Part shown: one piece after another, positions 28,110-37,575 of the stretch
How the letters are laid out: every line of letters begins with the position of its first letter
How positions within the stretch are numbered: position 1 is the stretch's first letter
NCBI GenBank assembly: GCA_016933045.1
Contig: JAFGBR010000008.1
Coordinates: 1 to 64,000, forward strand
Source of the DNA: Marinilabiliaceae bacterium
Lineage (GTDB): Bacteria; Bacteroidota; Bacteroidia; Bacteroidales; Marinilabiliaceae
Direction of reading: 5' to 3'
DNA: 64,000 nt
Made by a program: the position numbers and the translations under genes
Notes under the pieces: model-generated
Database searches by the model: none
Told to the model about the DNA's origin: nothing
The model's input: the letters and a program-made list of their open reading frames with translations, nothing else

Positions 28110-31100
28110 TTATTTAATAACGACAATTTTTTGACAAATAGTTCCATTTTTCCCCGATTCGGTATTTAATAATATATGTATCATATAAATTCCGGGTAGG
28201 AAAAACCGGGTATCGTCAATTTCAATTAAAGCAGATGCAGTTTCCGATGCTATTTTTTCTTCTTCTGAATATACCAGTGATCCATTTATCGAGTAAATGT
28301 TTATTGTTGTGTGTATTTTTGTATTTGGCGCATCGTGGTTAAATGTTAGGTAAATTGTTTCACCTCGCAATAATGGATTTGGATACATTGAAACATTGGT
28401 GACCGATAGGTTATCGGACGATGATACATTAAACGAAATGGTTGATTCGCTGGAGTTATTGTAGGTATCCCATGCTTTTAATGTTAAAGTATGTTTGCCG
28501 GTTGTTAATTCGGGTAATTGAAAATAGATAGAGCCATTTTTATAATCGTCTTTTTTCGATTCAAAATAACTGTTTAGATTATGTTTTACAGATCCGTCAT
28601 CGAGCGTTAATACTAAATCATGACCAATTCCACTACCCGAGGCATTTATTCCATTTTCGTCGCTTAAATTGGCAATAAGTAATGGTGTTGTATTGACTGT
28701 TTGACCGTTTTTAAAAGCCTCCGAGTTTAACAACATTTCAATATCCGGCCCCTGATTATCTCCTGTTCCGGTATCTGTACCGCCTATGGTAATGTTATAT
28801 GAACCAAATGCTTCATTGCCTTGGGTAGATGAAGCATAAAAACTAAACCGACCTTTTCCGTAATTGTAGTTAATATCTTTAGGTATAACAAATATATTTG
28901 TCATATTGCCATTTTCAACGGCCGATGATCCTTTGAAAAGGATGTTTTGGTATGTATTATAAGTGAATTGTTTGTTGCCGGCATTGCCTAATGTGGTTAT
29001 AGTAACAGGTTTGTCGTAGAGAGTAGTTTTTGCATCACCGTTAAAGTCTGTCAATATAAAGTCATCAACAATTGCTTCATTTCTGTTCTCGTATGGAATT
29101 GTTTTGCTTGTAATTGTGTTTATAGATAGAGCTTTAAGTGTGTCGGATGATGATATGTTATTATTGTTTAAAATAACCGGTTTTATAGCATTATCGGGAT
29201 AGCATAGCTGTAATGCAGGATCGCCAAGTAGAGTGAAATTAAGCTTGTTTATTGTAGCTCCCGATTTATTTTTTGTTTTTTTTAATATGTCACCCAAGCG
29301 GAGTTTGTTGTTGTTTTCGTCGCGAACAAAAGCAAAATCGTAAAAGTTATCATTAAGTGTTTTATTTTGCGAACTGTAAACGATTCTGGATGTTGTTAAT
29401 AGTGCAATGGCACCACCATCGGGGTTTAAAAACACCTCTTCGCCAGCCGAGGTAAACAGTTTGTCGTCGTATCGGCTAAATTCGCATGTAGCGGTTAAGA
29501 ATAAGGGTAGACGGGTTAAATTCGACCATGCTCTTATTCGTTCGATGGTAACAATTTGTTCATGTGCTAATCCTTTTTCTCCACCGTGTCCCGAGTAATT
29601 AAAAATAAGAATTCCTTCGTTTACGGCTTTATCAATAGCTTTTTCAACATCGGGGTATCTGCTTCCGTTTGATAATACTTTTTTTGGATAGGCATCGAGA
29701 TATATTTTTTGAATTTCGAATTCCGGATTGTTTGTTTCAATTTTTTGGGCTGCATAATCGGCGGCTGACATGTGGATAACACCATCGCCATCATCACCTA
29801 TAAAAGCAATTTTTGTTTTCCAAGGCGATTGTTGCTGCGATGTTAAATACATTCGTACTTTATTAACTGCATTAATTGCTTCATTTTCGTTTTTAATTGG
29901 GAAACGTCCAATTCCAATATCGAGCGATGCCGCACTTAAATTATCTCCTTCAGAGTCATCTAATATGCCATAAAAATCATCGGCTGTATATGATTGTATG
30001 TAATGTATCGAGTTGTCACTCTGGTAGGTTAATATTAAATTAGTATTGTTAACTGTCGATTTATTGTCGTACGAACCATCTCCAAACAACAGAATATATT
30101 TTGGTTTTAAAGCTTCATTACCATTGGCTCTTTTGTAAAACATTCGAGCAAACGATCGTATGGCAACAATGTCGGGTTGTCCCGAAGAAAATTCGTTAAA
30201 TATTTGTTTTTGGGTAACCACAGCAGTAGTTAAATTGTTGTAATCCTGATGTAGTTGAGCAAGAATATTGGCCTGAGCTTTTATTTTGTCATCATCGGGT
30301 GTTATTATTAAATAGTCAATTTGAGGTAATCCATGTAAGTTTTGGTTTGAAATATTTTCGGCAAATTCGGGTGAAGGTAAATTCTCATTTAGTGAAAAAG
30401 CAACAAATTCTTTTAGTTCAGGTGTGCAGTAATTAAAACTTACAGTTGAAGATGCTTTATTCGTGTTAACCACTTTTGGGTTTTGAGCCTCGGTTACATC
30501 CCATATTTGTATGCTTGGGTCGGTTGATGAAATGGTAAAATTTGTAATATTCTCTGATCCTATTGAACTGTAATCGCGAAATGAGAATTGTGTTCCATTG
30601 TATTTTAATAAGCGTTTGCCTTGAATATTTATTTTATCCAGATACCCTTTCGAATCTTCGGATGAGGCATTATATTTTAGTTTTACCGTAATATTCTCCG
30701 AGTCGGGAATGAAGTTGCCTGTACATGTACCCGATTGAGCATAAAAAGAGTCAGTTTTATATATATTAACTGCTGCTATTGACATAGATGCAATAGGATT
30801 TAGGTGGTTATTAATATAAGTATTGTATGAAGTGGCTAAGTTAGATCGAGAAATAGCATCAACAGCAACTCTTACGTTTGAGCTTAATTCTAAATCGGGT
30901 ATGTTAAATTGAAATGATTGAGTGTTTAATATGTCGCGTGTGAATATCTCTCCATACCACGTTCTTCCTGACTTTATTAAAAGTGTTTTGTTTGTTTCGT
31001 GATAAGTATAGTAATCGTATGCTGTTATTGTATTGTTAGGTGTGAGATTAAAGTTTTCGGCGTTTTCAATTTCGGCATTTTCATCTTGTTCCGAAAGGAA

Positions 31101-31925
31101 ATAGTATGCCTCATCGGTGTAATGATGGATTGTATGAACAAACATATTTTTAGATGAATTGAATTTCCACTGAACAGGCCCTGATGCATAAAAATAGATG
31201 GCATTATTTGTGTGTAATGATCTGTTTAGTATCATGTCATCACCTCTTTCAACACTATTGTTTTCGGGCAACATTTTTCCACCCATACCATATACTTTAA
31301 CTTTGGCAGGATTGGAAAACCCCCATTCTGATAATAAAGAATAAGGTATTTTATGCACGCCTGTTTTTGTGATTTTTATTTTTACCCATTTCCCATTTGC
31401 GAGTAGTGAGTTGTTTGCGTAATTTGATGATATCTGTTTTAAATTGCTGTTTTTAATGTGAGTATGTGCAATTTTTAGTTGTATAAAATTAATTTTCTTA
31501 TAATAGTTTCGGGTTGTGTCAATAATAAATGGAAAGATTGTGACTCTTAAATGGGGTTTCCCACTAATAAAAGTAATATCGTGAGATATAATGTTTTTTT
31601 TGACGTTTTTTTTTTGAAGAAAATTATTTTCTAAAGGTGTAACAAATATATTATCAGAATGTGATATTGATATTGAGATGCTATCAGAGAGTGGATTCCA
31701 CGAATCTAAAGGCATTAACTCTTCGTGTGCCGGTAAATGGTATAAATCTTCGCGTAACGAATAATCGTTAAACGAGAAACTAAAAACATTCAATGCATCA
31801 GGGGTAATATTAGAGTTATCATCCCATATGAAATATTTAGAAACATTACTAACAGATGTGATTTGGGCAATTGTTTTCTGGATATGCGCGAGAATGAATA
31901 ATGATAATAGAAAAAATATTTTCAT
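28110..31925 (-). CDS. porU: T9SS sortase PorU
   Basis: About 1271 residues from the ATG at 31925, which starts a normal signal peptide (MKIFFLLSLFILAHIQKTIAQ); a 34-residue longer reading is less likely. The central C25 gingipain-type peptidase region shows the His (ILIFNYSGHGGEKGLAHEQ) and Cys (PLFLTATCEFSRYDD) of the catalytic dyad. A beta-rich region follows, and the C-terminus is itself a T9SS-type sorting domain (MYPNPLLRGETIYL, FFLPGIYMIHI), as known for PorU. PorU removes sorting domains from cargo at the cell surface and joins the protein to lipid or glycan. It is operonic with porV and divergent from gldJ. Confidence 0.95.
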   Translation of the reverse strand: MKIFFLLSLFILAHIQKTIAQITSVSNVSKYFIWDDNSNITPDALNVFSFSFNDYSLREDLYHLPAHEELMPLDSWNPLSDSISISISHSDNIFVTPLENNFLQKKNVKKNIISHDITFISGKPHLRVTIFPFIIDTTRNYYKKINFIQLKIAHTHIKNSNLKQISSNYANNSLLANGKWVKIKITKTGVHKIPYSLLSEWGFSNPAKVKVYGMGGKMLPENNSVERGDDMILNRSLHTNNAIYFYASGPVQWKFNSSKNMFVHTIHHYTDEAYYFLSEQDENAEIENAENFNLTPNNTITAYDYYTYHETNKTLLIKSGRTWYGEIFTRDILNTQSFQFNIPDLELSSNVRVAVDAISRSNLATSYNTYINNHLNPIASMSIAAVNIYKTDSFYAQSGTCTGNFIPDSENITVKLKYNASSEDSKGYLDKINIQGKRLLKYNGTQFSFRDYSSIGSENITNFTISSTDPSIQIWDVTEAQNPKVVNTNKASSTVSFNYCTPELKEFVAFSLNENLPSPEFAENISNQNLHGLPQIDYLIITPDDDKIKAQANILAQLHQDYNNLTTAVVTQKQIFNEFSSGQPDIVAIRSFARMFYKRANGNEALKPKYILLFGDGSYDNKSTVNNTNLILTYQSDNSIHYIQSYTADDFYGILDDSEGDNLSAASLDIGIGRFPIKNENEAINAVNKVRMYLTSQQQSPWKTKIAFIGDDGDGVIHMSAADYAAQKIETNNPEFEIQKIYLDAYPKKVLSNGSRYPDVEKAIDKAVNEGILIFNYSGHGGEKGLAHEQIVTIERIRAWSNLTRLPLFLTATCEFSRYDDKLFTSAGEEVFLNPDGGAIALLTTSRIVYSSQNKTLNDNFYDFAFVRDENNNKLRLGDILKKTKNKSGATINKLNFTLLGDPALQLCYPDNAIKPVILNNNNISSSDTLKALSINTITSKTIPYENRNEAIVDDFILTDFNGDAKTTLYDKPVTITTLGNAGNKQFTYNTYQNILFKGSSAVENGNMTNIFVIPKDINYNYGKGRFSFYASSTQGNEAFGSYNITIGGTDTGTGDNQGPDIEMLLNSEAFKNGQTVNTTPLLIANLSDENGINASGSGIGHDLVLTLDDGSVKHNLNSYFESKKDDYKNGSIYFQLPELTTGKHTLTLKAWDTYNNSSESTISFNVSSSDNLSVTNVSMYPNPLLRGETIYLTFNHDAPNTKIHTTINIYSINGSLVYSEEEKIASETASALIEIDDTRFFLPGIYMIHILLNTESGKNGTICQKIVVIK

Positions 31926-32062
31926 CCGTGTTTCCCAATATATTGGGAAAAGTAGTGTTTTTAACGAACATGCTCGTTTCATATTAATTTTTTGAAATGT
32001 GTTTTCCATTAAAGAAATAATAAACAAAAGTAATACAAATTAGAAATAGAAATGTTTTAAGT

Positions 32063-32164
32063 ATGAAACGATATACTATTGCTTTTATTATAAGTGTAAT
32101 TTTAAATTGTTTAATGTTTTTTAGTGAAAAAAAAGTATTTGTTACAGATATGCCAAAAGACTAA
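32063..32164 (+). CDS. Possible 33-aa membrane peptide (uncertain)
   Basis: A short frame between the divergent porU and gldJ genes reads a basic start (MKRY), a hydrophobic stretch (TIAFIISVILNCLMFF) and a charged tail (EKKVFVTDMPKD). It has the shape of a small inner-membrane peptide, but AT-rich DNA gives such frames by chance. It may be part of the gldJ leader. Confidence 0.2.
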   Translation: MKRYTIAFIISVILNCLMFFSEKKVFVTDMPKD

Positions 32165-32350
32165 ATAGTTACAAATAATTTTTTGTGATTATAAAAATAT
32201 ATAAAGGTTGTGTTTTTTGAAAAAACAAAAAAAAATAAGAATATAGTATAAGAAATTTCTATCTTTAACGTTAATAATTTTCGAACAAGGATATGGTTTG
32301 TGCCTGTTTGAAAAAAAAAGGAAATATTTAAAAATGATATAACCTTTTTT

Positions 32351-32358
32351 TATTTTTG
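32351..32358 (+). promoter_or_regulatory. Bacteroidetes -7 promoter motif upstream of gldJ
   Basis: TATTTTTG matches TAnnTTTG, the -7 element of the major Bacteroidota sigma factor, 77 bp before the gldJ ATG. A clear -33 TTTG at the right distance was not found. Confidence 0.5.
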
Positions 32359-32434
32359 CAGTATAACGTGCAAGAGTGGCCTTAAATCAAGCCCTTAACT
32401 ATAATTAATTGAAAGCTTAAAAGAAGATAAAGCT

Positions 32435-33919
32435 ATGAAATTTATAACCAGTATTTTCTTTGCTGTTATAGCATTAGGTATTATTACCTCCTGTTCAAAT
32501 AAAGGAGGAGGAATGGTTTCGTCAACTACCGGTTGGAAATATAATGAGCCGGAAAATGGAGGATTTGAATACAATTATGGCTACGAACAGGAAACCGGGC
32601 CTGGATTGGTATTTGTTGAAGGTGGTACATTTATTATGGGTCGCGTTGAACAGGATGTGATGTTTGATTGGAATAATAAGCCTCGCAGGGTCACTGTTCC
32701 TTCGTTTTATATGGATGAAACAGAGATTCGTAATGTTGATTACCTTGAGTATCTTTTTTGGATAAGACGAGTGTTTTCGGAATATCCTGATGTTTATAGA
32801 AAAGCGTTGCCAGATACGTTGGTTTGGAGACGTTCATTGGCCTATAATGAACCATATATTGAAAACTATCTGCGTCATCCGGCTTACAGCGAATATCCGG
32901 TAGTTGGGGTAAACTGGTTGCAAGCTAATGATTATTGTGCATGGCGAACTGATCGTGTAAATGAAATGATATTAGTTGCTAACGGACGTTTGGAATTGGA
33001 TGTAAATCAGGCCGGTGAAAATAACTTTAATACCGAAGCTTATTTATTGGGTCAATACGATGGTATTGAGGGTAATAAACCTAAGGAAGACTTAAATCCT
33101 AATAACGATTATAGAAAAGTACGTTGGGAAGATGGAGAGTTGTTGCCAAAATACCGACTTCCAACAGAAGCTGAGTGGGAATATGCTGCTTCTGCTCTTA
33201 TTGGAAATACATGGGATGAACGAATGACTGATCGTCGTATATATCCATGGAACGGACATATAGTTCGTAATGCTGATAAAAAGGAGAGAGGCCGAATGAT
33301 GGCTAACTTTGTTAGAGGAAATGGAGATATGATGGGTACAGCAGGTGCCTTAAATGACGAAGGTGACATAACTGTTCCTGTTAAGTCGTATTATCCGAAC
33401 GATTATGGATTATATTGTATGGCTGGTAATGTTAATGAATGGGTAGCTGATGTTTATCGGCCATTGAGTTTTGATGATGTAGATGAATTTAGCCCATACA
33501 GAGGTAATGTGTTTAAGACAAAAGAACTAGACGAAGAAGGATTCCCTGTTGAGAAAGATAGTTTAGGACGAATAAGGTATAGAACAGAAACAGATAAAGA
33601 TATTTTGGAACGAAAAAATTATCGTACTGCTGATAATATTAATATTCATGACGGAGATAACAGATCAAATTTGGTTAAGGGTGATAGTTGGTTGGATACT
33701 GAGTCTAACACAAAAACTATGTATGGTGGAGCTGAGAATTCGGTAATGAGTAGTACTGTTACAGATAGAACAAGAGTTTATAAAGGAGGCTCATGGCGTG
33801 ATAGAGCAATCTGGTTATCACCTGGAGCAAGACGTTATCTTGATGAAAGAGAAAGTCGTGATGATTTAGGTTTTCGATGTGCAATGATTAGAGTTGGCAG
33901 ACCGGTTCAGGCAAGATAA
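32435..33919 (+). CDS. gldJ: GldJ-like T9SS/gliding lipoprotein (SUMF1 fold)
   Basis: 494 residues. The lipoprotein signal ends in LGIITSC, giving a lipidated Cys20. The rest is an FGE-sulfatase (SUMF1)-like domain: GLVFVEGGTFIMGRVEQDV, FYMDETEIRNVDYLEYLFW, YPVVGVNWLQANDYCAWR, YRLPTEAEWEYAA, then GNVNEWVADVYRP and YKGGSWRDRA. GldJ and its relatives GldK/PorK are outer-membrane lipoproteins of the T9SS periplasmic ring and are not known to be enzymes. The insert TTGWKYNEPENGGFEYN and the position next to porU and murF favour GldJ, as in Flavobacterium. A terminator follows. Confidence 0.85.
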   Translation: MKFITSIFFAVIALGIITSCSNKGGGMVSSTTGWKYNEPENGGFEYNYGYEQETGPGLVFVEGGTFIMGRVEQDVMFDWNNKPRRVTVPSFYMDETEIRNVDYLEYLFWIRRVFSEYPDVYRKALPDTLVWRRSLAYNEPYIENYLRHPAYSEYPVVGVNWLQANDYCAWRTDRVNEMILVANGRLELDVNQAGENNFNTEAYLLGQYDGIEGNKPKEDLNPNNDYRKVRWEDGELLPKYRLPTEAEWEYAASALIGNTWDERMTDRRIYPWNGHIVRNADKKERGRMMANFVRGNGDMMGTAGALNDEGDITVPVKSYYPNDYGLYCMAGNVNEWVADVYRPLSFDDVDEFSPYRGNVFKTKELDEEGFPVEKDSLGRIRYRTETDKDILERKNYRTADNINIHDGDNRSNLVKGDSWLDTESNTKTMYGGAENSVMSSTVTDRTRVYKGGSWRDRAIWLSPGARRYLDERESRDDLGFRCAMIRVGRPVQAR

Positions 33920-33942
33920 AAAAATAAATTTCATAATAAATA

Positions 33943-33972
33943 AGAGGTTGGTAGTTGTATCAGCCTCTTTTT
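33943..33972 (+). terminator. Terminator after gldJ
   Basis: The stem AGAGGTTG (33943-33950) and CAGCCTCT (33961-33968) has one G-U pair and is followed by a short T run, 23 bp after the stop codon. murF starts 19 bp later, so read-through may also supply murF. Confidence 0.65.
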
Positions 33973-33990
33973 ATGTAATAAGGTGTTCTA

Positions 33991-35289
33991 ATGAGTGTGG
34001 AAATATTATACGAGCTTTTTTTGAGTAGTAGTGGAATTATTACCGATAGCAGAAATTGTATAAAGAATAGTATATTTTTTGCATTAAAAGGCGATCGGTT
34101 TAATGGAAATATTTATGCAGACGAAGCAATCGTAAAAGGTTGTGCATACGCAGTAGTCGATGAAAAACCCGAAGTAATTAACGATCGATTTATTATGGTT
34201 GATGATGTATTAACAACTTTACAACAATTGGCCACTTATCATCGCAAAAAACTTGGCATTCCAATTTTGGCAATAACCGGAACAAATGGAAAAACAACCA
34301 CAAAGGAACTGGTTACTGCTGTTTTAAGGAAAAAGTTTAATGTTAGCTCAACTGTTGGTAATTTGAATAATCATATAGGAGTTCCATTGACTTTATTATC
34401 AATGACTAAAGACACAGAGTTTGGCGTTGTTGAGATGGGAGCTAATCATATAGGCGAGATAAAAATGTTGTGTGATATAGCTTGTCCTGACTATGGAATA
34501 ATAACTAATATAGGAAAGGCTCACATTGAAGGTTTTGGATCCTTTGAGGGTGTATTAAAAACAAAAAAGGAGTTGTATGATTACATTGAATCATTTGGAT
34601 CGTTAATTTTTTATAATGCTAATGATAGTGTTTTAAAAAGTATTTTGCCAGATATTGAAAAGGTATCTTATTCAATTGATTCTAACATATATTCGGATTA
34701 TGTAATGTCATCGATGATTCAGAAACCGGAAGTTGATATTGAGTGGTTTAATACTAACAAAAAAAAATATAGAATATGTACAAAGATTATTGGAGGATAT
34801 AATGCTCCAAATATTATGGCAGCTATTTCTGTTGGATGTTACTTTGGGGTTTCTGCGGAGAGCGTTAATTATGCTATAACGAGTTATGTGTCTGATAATA
34901 ACAGATCACAACTTATCACGACAGATAATAATACCTTATTGTTAGATGCTTATAATGCTAATCCATCAAGTATGAAAGCATCTTTGGAAAATTTTGATTT
35001 AATAGAGCATAGCAATAAAGTGGTTATAATTGGTGGCATGAAGGAACTTGGTGATGTGTCGCTTGAAGAGCACCAGAAGCTATGTGACTATTTAAGTATA
35101 ATTAATTTAAAATGTGTATTAATTGTTGGAGCCGAGTTTAATGAAGTTAAAGGGATTGAACGATTTCGTTATTATAGTACTACCAATGTTTTGTGTGAAT
35201 TTTTATTAGAAAATCCAATACAGCAAGCTTTGATATTGATAAAAGGATCGAGAGGAAATGCATTGGAAAAGGTAGTGCCATATCTTTAA
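33991..35289 (+). CDS. murF: UDP-N-acetylmuramoyl-tripeptide--D-alanyl-D-alanine ligase
   Basis: 432 residues. It adds D-Ala-D-Ala to the UDP-MurNAc-tripeptide in the last cytoplasmic step of peptidoglycan precursor synthesis. The N-terminal substrate domain (GIITDSRNCIKNSIFFALKGDRFNG) is followed by the Mur ATP loop ITGTNGKTTTKELV and by GVVEMGANHIGEIKML and LLDAYNANPSSMKASLENF. The length is normal. The last 4 bp overlap the convergent glycosyltransferase gene. murF beside gldJ is a conserved pairing in Bacteroidota. Confidence 0.95.
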   Translation: MSVEILYELFLSSSGIITDSRNCIKNSIFFALKGDRFNGNIYADEAIVKGCAYAVVDEKPEVINDRFIMVDDVLTTLQQLATYHRKKLGIPILAITGTNGKTTTKELVTAVLRKKFNVSSTVGNLNNHIGVPLTLLSMTKDTEFGVVEMGANHIGEIKMLCDIACPDYGIITNIGKAHIEGFGSFEGVLKTKKELYDYIESFGSLIFYNANDSVLKSILPDIEKVSYSIDSNIYSDYVMSSMIQKPEVDIEWFNTNKKKYRICTKIIGGYNAPNIMAAISVGCYFGVSAESVNYAITSYVSDNNRSQLITTDNNTLLLDAYNANPSSMKASLENFDLIEHSNKVVIIGGMKELGDVSLEEHQKLCDYLSIINLKCVLIVGAEFNEVKGIERFRYYSTTNVLCEFLLENPIQQALILIKGSRGNALEKVVPYL

Positions 35290-36347
35290 TTCATAAAATT
35301 GAGTTGTGAAAATTTTTGTTTTTTCCTGATAAAATAGTCGAAAACTATACTTTTATTATACATTTCGTTGTGTTTGTTTTCTGTTATTTCATGTAATAAA
35401 AGTCTGCGTTTTTTCAGAAAATAAAGGAGCCTTTTGTAGAAAGATAAGTGAGCTTTTATAACAGCTAAAGAATAACTGGGTTCAAAAGAGGTTAGGAATT
35501 TAACAGTAGCTATGTTATCTAGTAATAATCTGGTTATTAATAAAGATATAAATCCATTAGATGGTGCGTTTTTTACCAGAAGATAAAGGTTGTTTCTAAA
35601 ATTCAGGTATGTTTTGTAAGGGTGTGATTGGTTTAAAGAGGCACCTCCAACGTGAAAAACAACGCTTGTAGGGATGTACATAATAGAGTGGCCTTTGTTT
35701 TTTAATCGCCAGCAGAGGTCAATTTCTTCCATGTGAGCAAAAAAAGCTTCATCGAGACCGTGCTCTTCAAAAAAACGTTCTGATTTAATAAGGAATGCAG
35801 CACCACTTGCCCAAAAAATTTCACTACTATTATTATACTGGTTGTTATCAAATTCTGTTTTGTCAAATATTCGACCACGGCAAAATGGGAATCCGTATTT
35901 ATCGATAAAACCACCTGCAGCCCCGGCATATTCGAATTTATCGGGTTCTTTGAAACTTTTTATTTTAGGCATAAAAATAGCGGTTGCCGGATAGTTTAAT
36001 GTTGCTTTATGTAATTCGTCGATCCATCCTTTTTCAGGCAGAACATCGGAGTTTAGAAGAAGAAAATAGTCTGCATCTATTTGTTGTAATGCTCTGTTAT
36101 AACCACCGGCAAATCCGTAGTTTTTGTCAAGTAATATTGTTTCAATAAATGGGAATTCTGTTTTTAGCAATTGTATACTGTTATCGGTAGATGCGTTGTC
36201 GGCAACAATAACTCTTGTATATTCATGTTTTGAGTTTTCAATAACGTGAGGAAGGAATTGTTTTAATAATTTTTCTCCATTCCAATTTAATATAACAATG
36301 GCAATTGTATTCAAGATGTTTGTATTTTTTCGACTGATGAAGTTCAA
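35286..36347 (-). CDS. Glycosyltransferase family 2
   Basis: 353 residues. A GT-A fold is indicated by IAIVILNWNGEKLL, VIVADNASTDNS, ADYFLLLNSDVLPEKGW (the DxD-like metal site), WASGAAFLIKSERFFEE and HMEEIDLCWRLKNKG. This is the rhamnosyl/galactosyl-transferase-like subgroup used in surface polysaccharide assembly; a hydrophobic segment near residues 260-275 may associate with the membrane. The acceptor is unknown. No ATG precedes the conserved start. The reading begins at TTG 36347, and a second TTG at 36314 would give MNTIAIVILNWNG, the more usual family start, so the true start is undecided. Confidence 0.88.
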   Translation of the reverse strand: MNFISRKNTNILNTIAIVILNWNGEKLLKQFLPHVIENSKHEYTRVIVADNASTDNSIQLLKTEFPFIETILLDKNYGFAGGYNRALQQIDADYFLLLNSDVLPEKGWIDELHKATLNYPATAIFMPKIKSFKEPDKFEYAGAAGGFIDKYGFPFCRGRIFDKTEFDNNQYNNSSEIFWASGAAFLIKSERFFEEHGLDEAFFAHMEEIDLCWRLKNKGHSIMYIPTSVVFHVGGASLNQSHPYKTYLNFRNNLYLLVKNAPSNGFISLLITRLLLDNIATVKFLTSFEPSYSLAVIKAHLSFYKRLLYFLKKRRLLLHEITENKHNEMYNKSIVFDYFIRKKQKFSQLNFMN

Positions 36348-36414
36348 ACACTTCAGATGTCAGGTTAAAAAAAGTTGGCTTTAAATATTTGGGTTACAAT
36401 AAAACAATTGTTTT

Positions 36415-37215
36415 TTATGATTCGCACATAATTTTGTTAATATCAGACAGGAATTCGTCAAAAACAATTGTATTTGAGGCAACGAGTTCTTTTCCGAAAA
36501 TATAATTATTACTGCCATAGAAATCGGATACTTTTCCGCCGGCTTGCTGAACCAGGAATGCACCAGCCGCAACATCCCATGCATTAAGGTTATATTCGTA
36601 AAAGCCATCGAAACGACCGCATGCAACGTAAGCCAAGTCAGTAGCGGCAGAGCCAAGTCGTCTGATTCCGTGACTTTTGTGCATAAAATGTTCCAGTGTT
36701 TTCATGAATGGTTTTATTCTTTCGTATTGAGTATAAGGGAAGCCGGTTGCAATAAGGCTGTCGGCAATTGTTTTGTTTGTCGAAACCGATATTTTTTTAC
36801 CATTTAAAAATGCATTACCCCCTTTGTAAGAGTAAAAGCATTCGTCAAGGCCAAGCTCGTAAATAACACCAATAACAATTTCATCGTTTTGCATAAGAGC
36901 AATACTAATAGCATGAGGCGATAATCCATGTATAAAATTAGTAGTGCCATCGATGGGGTCAATAATCCAATTGAATATTTCTCCTTTATTTGATTTTGTA
37001 TTTTCTTCGGCAATAAAACCCGATTGAGGGAGAAAAGATTGTAAGCCTTCAATTATGAGTTTTTCTGATAATTTATCGATGTGAGTAACAAAATCGTTTT
37101 TCCCTTTGGATTCGATGTTGAGTGTTGAATTATTCCTTTCGTTTTTTATGATTTGACCGGTTTTTCTTGCCAGATCAACAACTTTGTCGCAAAGCTCTTT
37201 TAATTGAAGTGTCAT
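36415..37215 (-). CDS. Inositol monophosphatase family protein (SuhB-like)
   Basis: 266 residues. Metal-binding signatures are FIAEENTKSN (Glu pair), WIIDPIDGTTNFIHG (motif 1) and LNAWDVAAGAFLVQQAGGKV (motif 2). It is a Mg-dependent, Li-sensitive phosphatase; in bacteria the substrates may be inositol phosphate, fructose bisphosphate or PAP. All key residues are intact. It is followed by the glycosyltransferase on the same strand after 67 bp. Confidence 0.92.
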   Translation of the reverse strand: MTLQLKELCDKVVDLARKTGQIIKNERNNSTLNIESKGKNDFVTHIDKLSEKLIIEGLQSFLPQSGFIAEENTKSNKGEIFNWIIDPIDGTTNFIHGLSPHAISIALMQNDEIVIGVIYELGLDECFYSYKGGNAFLNGKKISVSTNKTIADSLIATGFPYTQYERIKPFMKTLEHFMHKSHGIRRLGSAATDLAYVACGRFDGFYEYNLNAWDVAAGAFLVQQAGGKVSDFYGSNNYIFGKELVASNTIVFDEFLSDINKIMCES

Positions 37216-37264
37216 TATATATTATATTAATTAATTTGGTAAATATATGAAACGGAATTGTTTA

Positions 37265-37302
37265 AAATAAAAAAAAGGATATCCTTTTGTGATATCCTTT
37301 TT
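37265..37302 (-). terminator. Terminator after the tRNA-Val pair
   Basis: A 12-bp stem (AAAAAGGATATC with GATATCCTTTTT, 7-nt loop) is followed, in the minus direction, by a long U run. It lies about 40 bp beyond the second tRNA and before the phosphatase gene. Confidence 0.8.
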
Positions 37303-37340
37303 AAATGATGGAGAACGAATGATACAGTATTCGTACTTAG

Positions 37341-37415
37341 TGGGCGATGAGGGATTCGAACCCCCGACCCTCTGGGTGTAAACCAGATGCTCTGAACCAA
37401 CTGAGCTAATCGCCC
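37341..37415 (-). tRNA. tRNA-Val (anticodon TAC)
   Basis: 75 nt on the minus strand. The acceptor stem GGGCGAT/ATCGCCC, a D-arm with AGCTCAGTTGGT, anticodon loop TTTACAC (anticodon TAC, Val) and T-loop TTCGAAT all fold correctly. The discriminator is A; CCA is not encoded. Confidence 0.97.
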
Positions 37416-37439
37416 CAATAAAATATGCTTAAACAAGAG

Positions 37440-37514
37440 TGGGCGATGAGGGATTCGAACCCCCGACCCTCTGGGTGTAAACCAGATGCTCTGAACCAAC
37501 TGAGCTAATCGCCC
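37440..37514 (-). tRNA. tRNA-Val (anticodon TAC), second copy
   Basis: Identical in sequence to the copy 24 bp downstream of it; together they form a tandem pair, transcribed first from this copy. CCA is not encoded. Confidence 0.97.
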
Positions 37515-37575
37515 TTGTTTTTTAAGCGATGCAAAGATAGGAGTCTTTTTTATTCTTGCAAAAAAAAAATGCATT

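Larger units (their letters stand above)
31926..32434. other. Divergent intergenic region between porU and gldJ
   Basis: About 500 bp, very AT-rich. Apart from the short peptide frame and the gldJ -7 motif I see no RNA gene, terminator or repeat. Several A- and T-tracts may act as curved promoter DNA. Confidence 0.5.
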
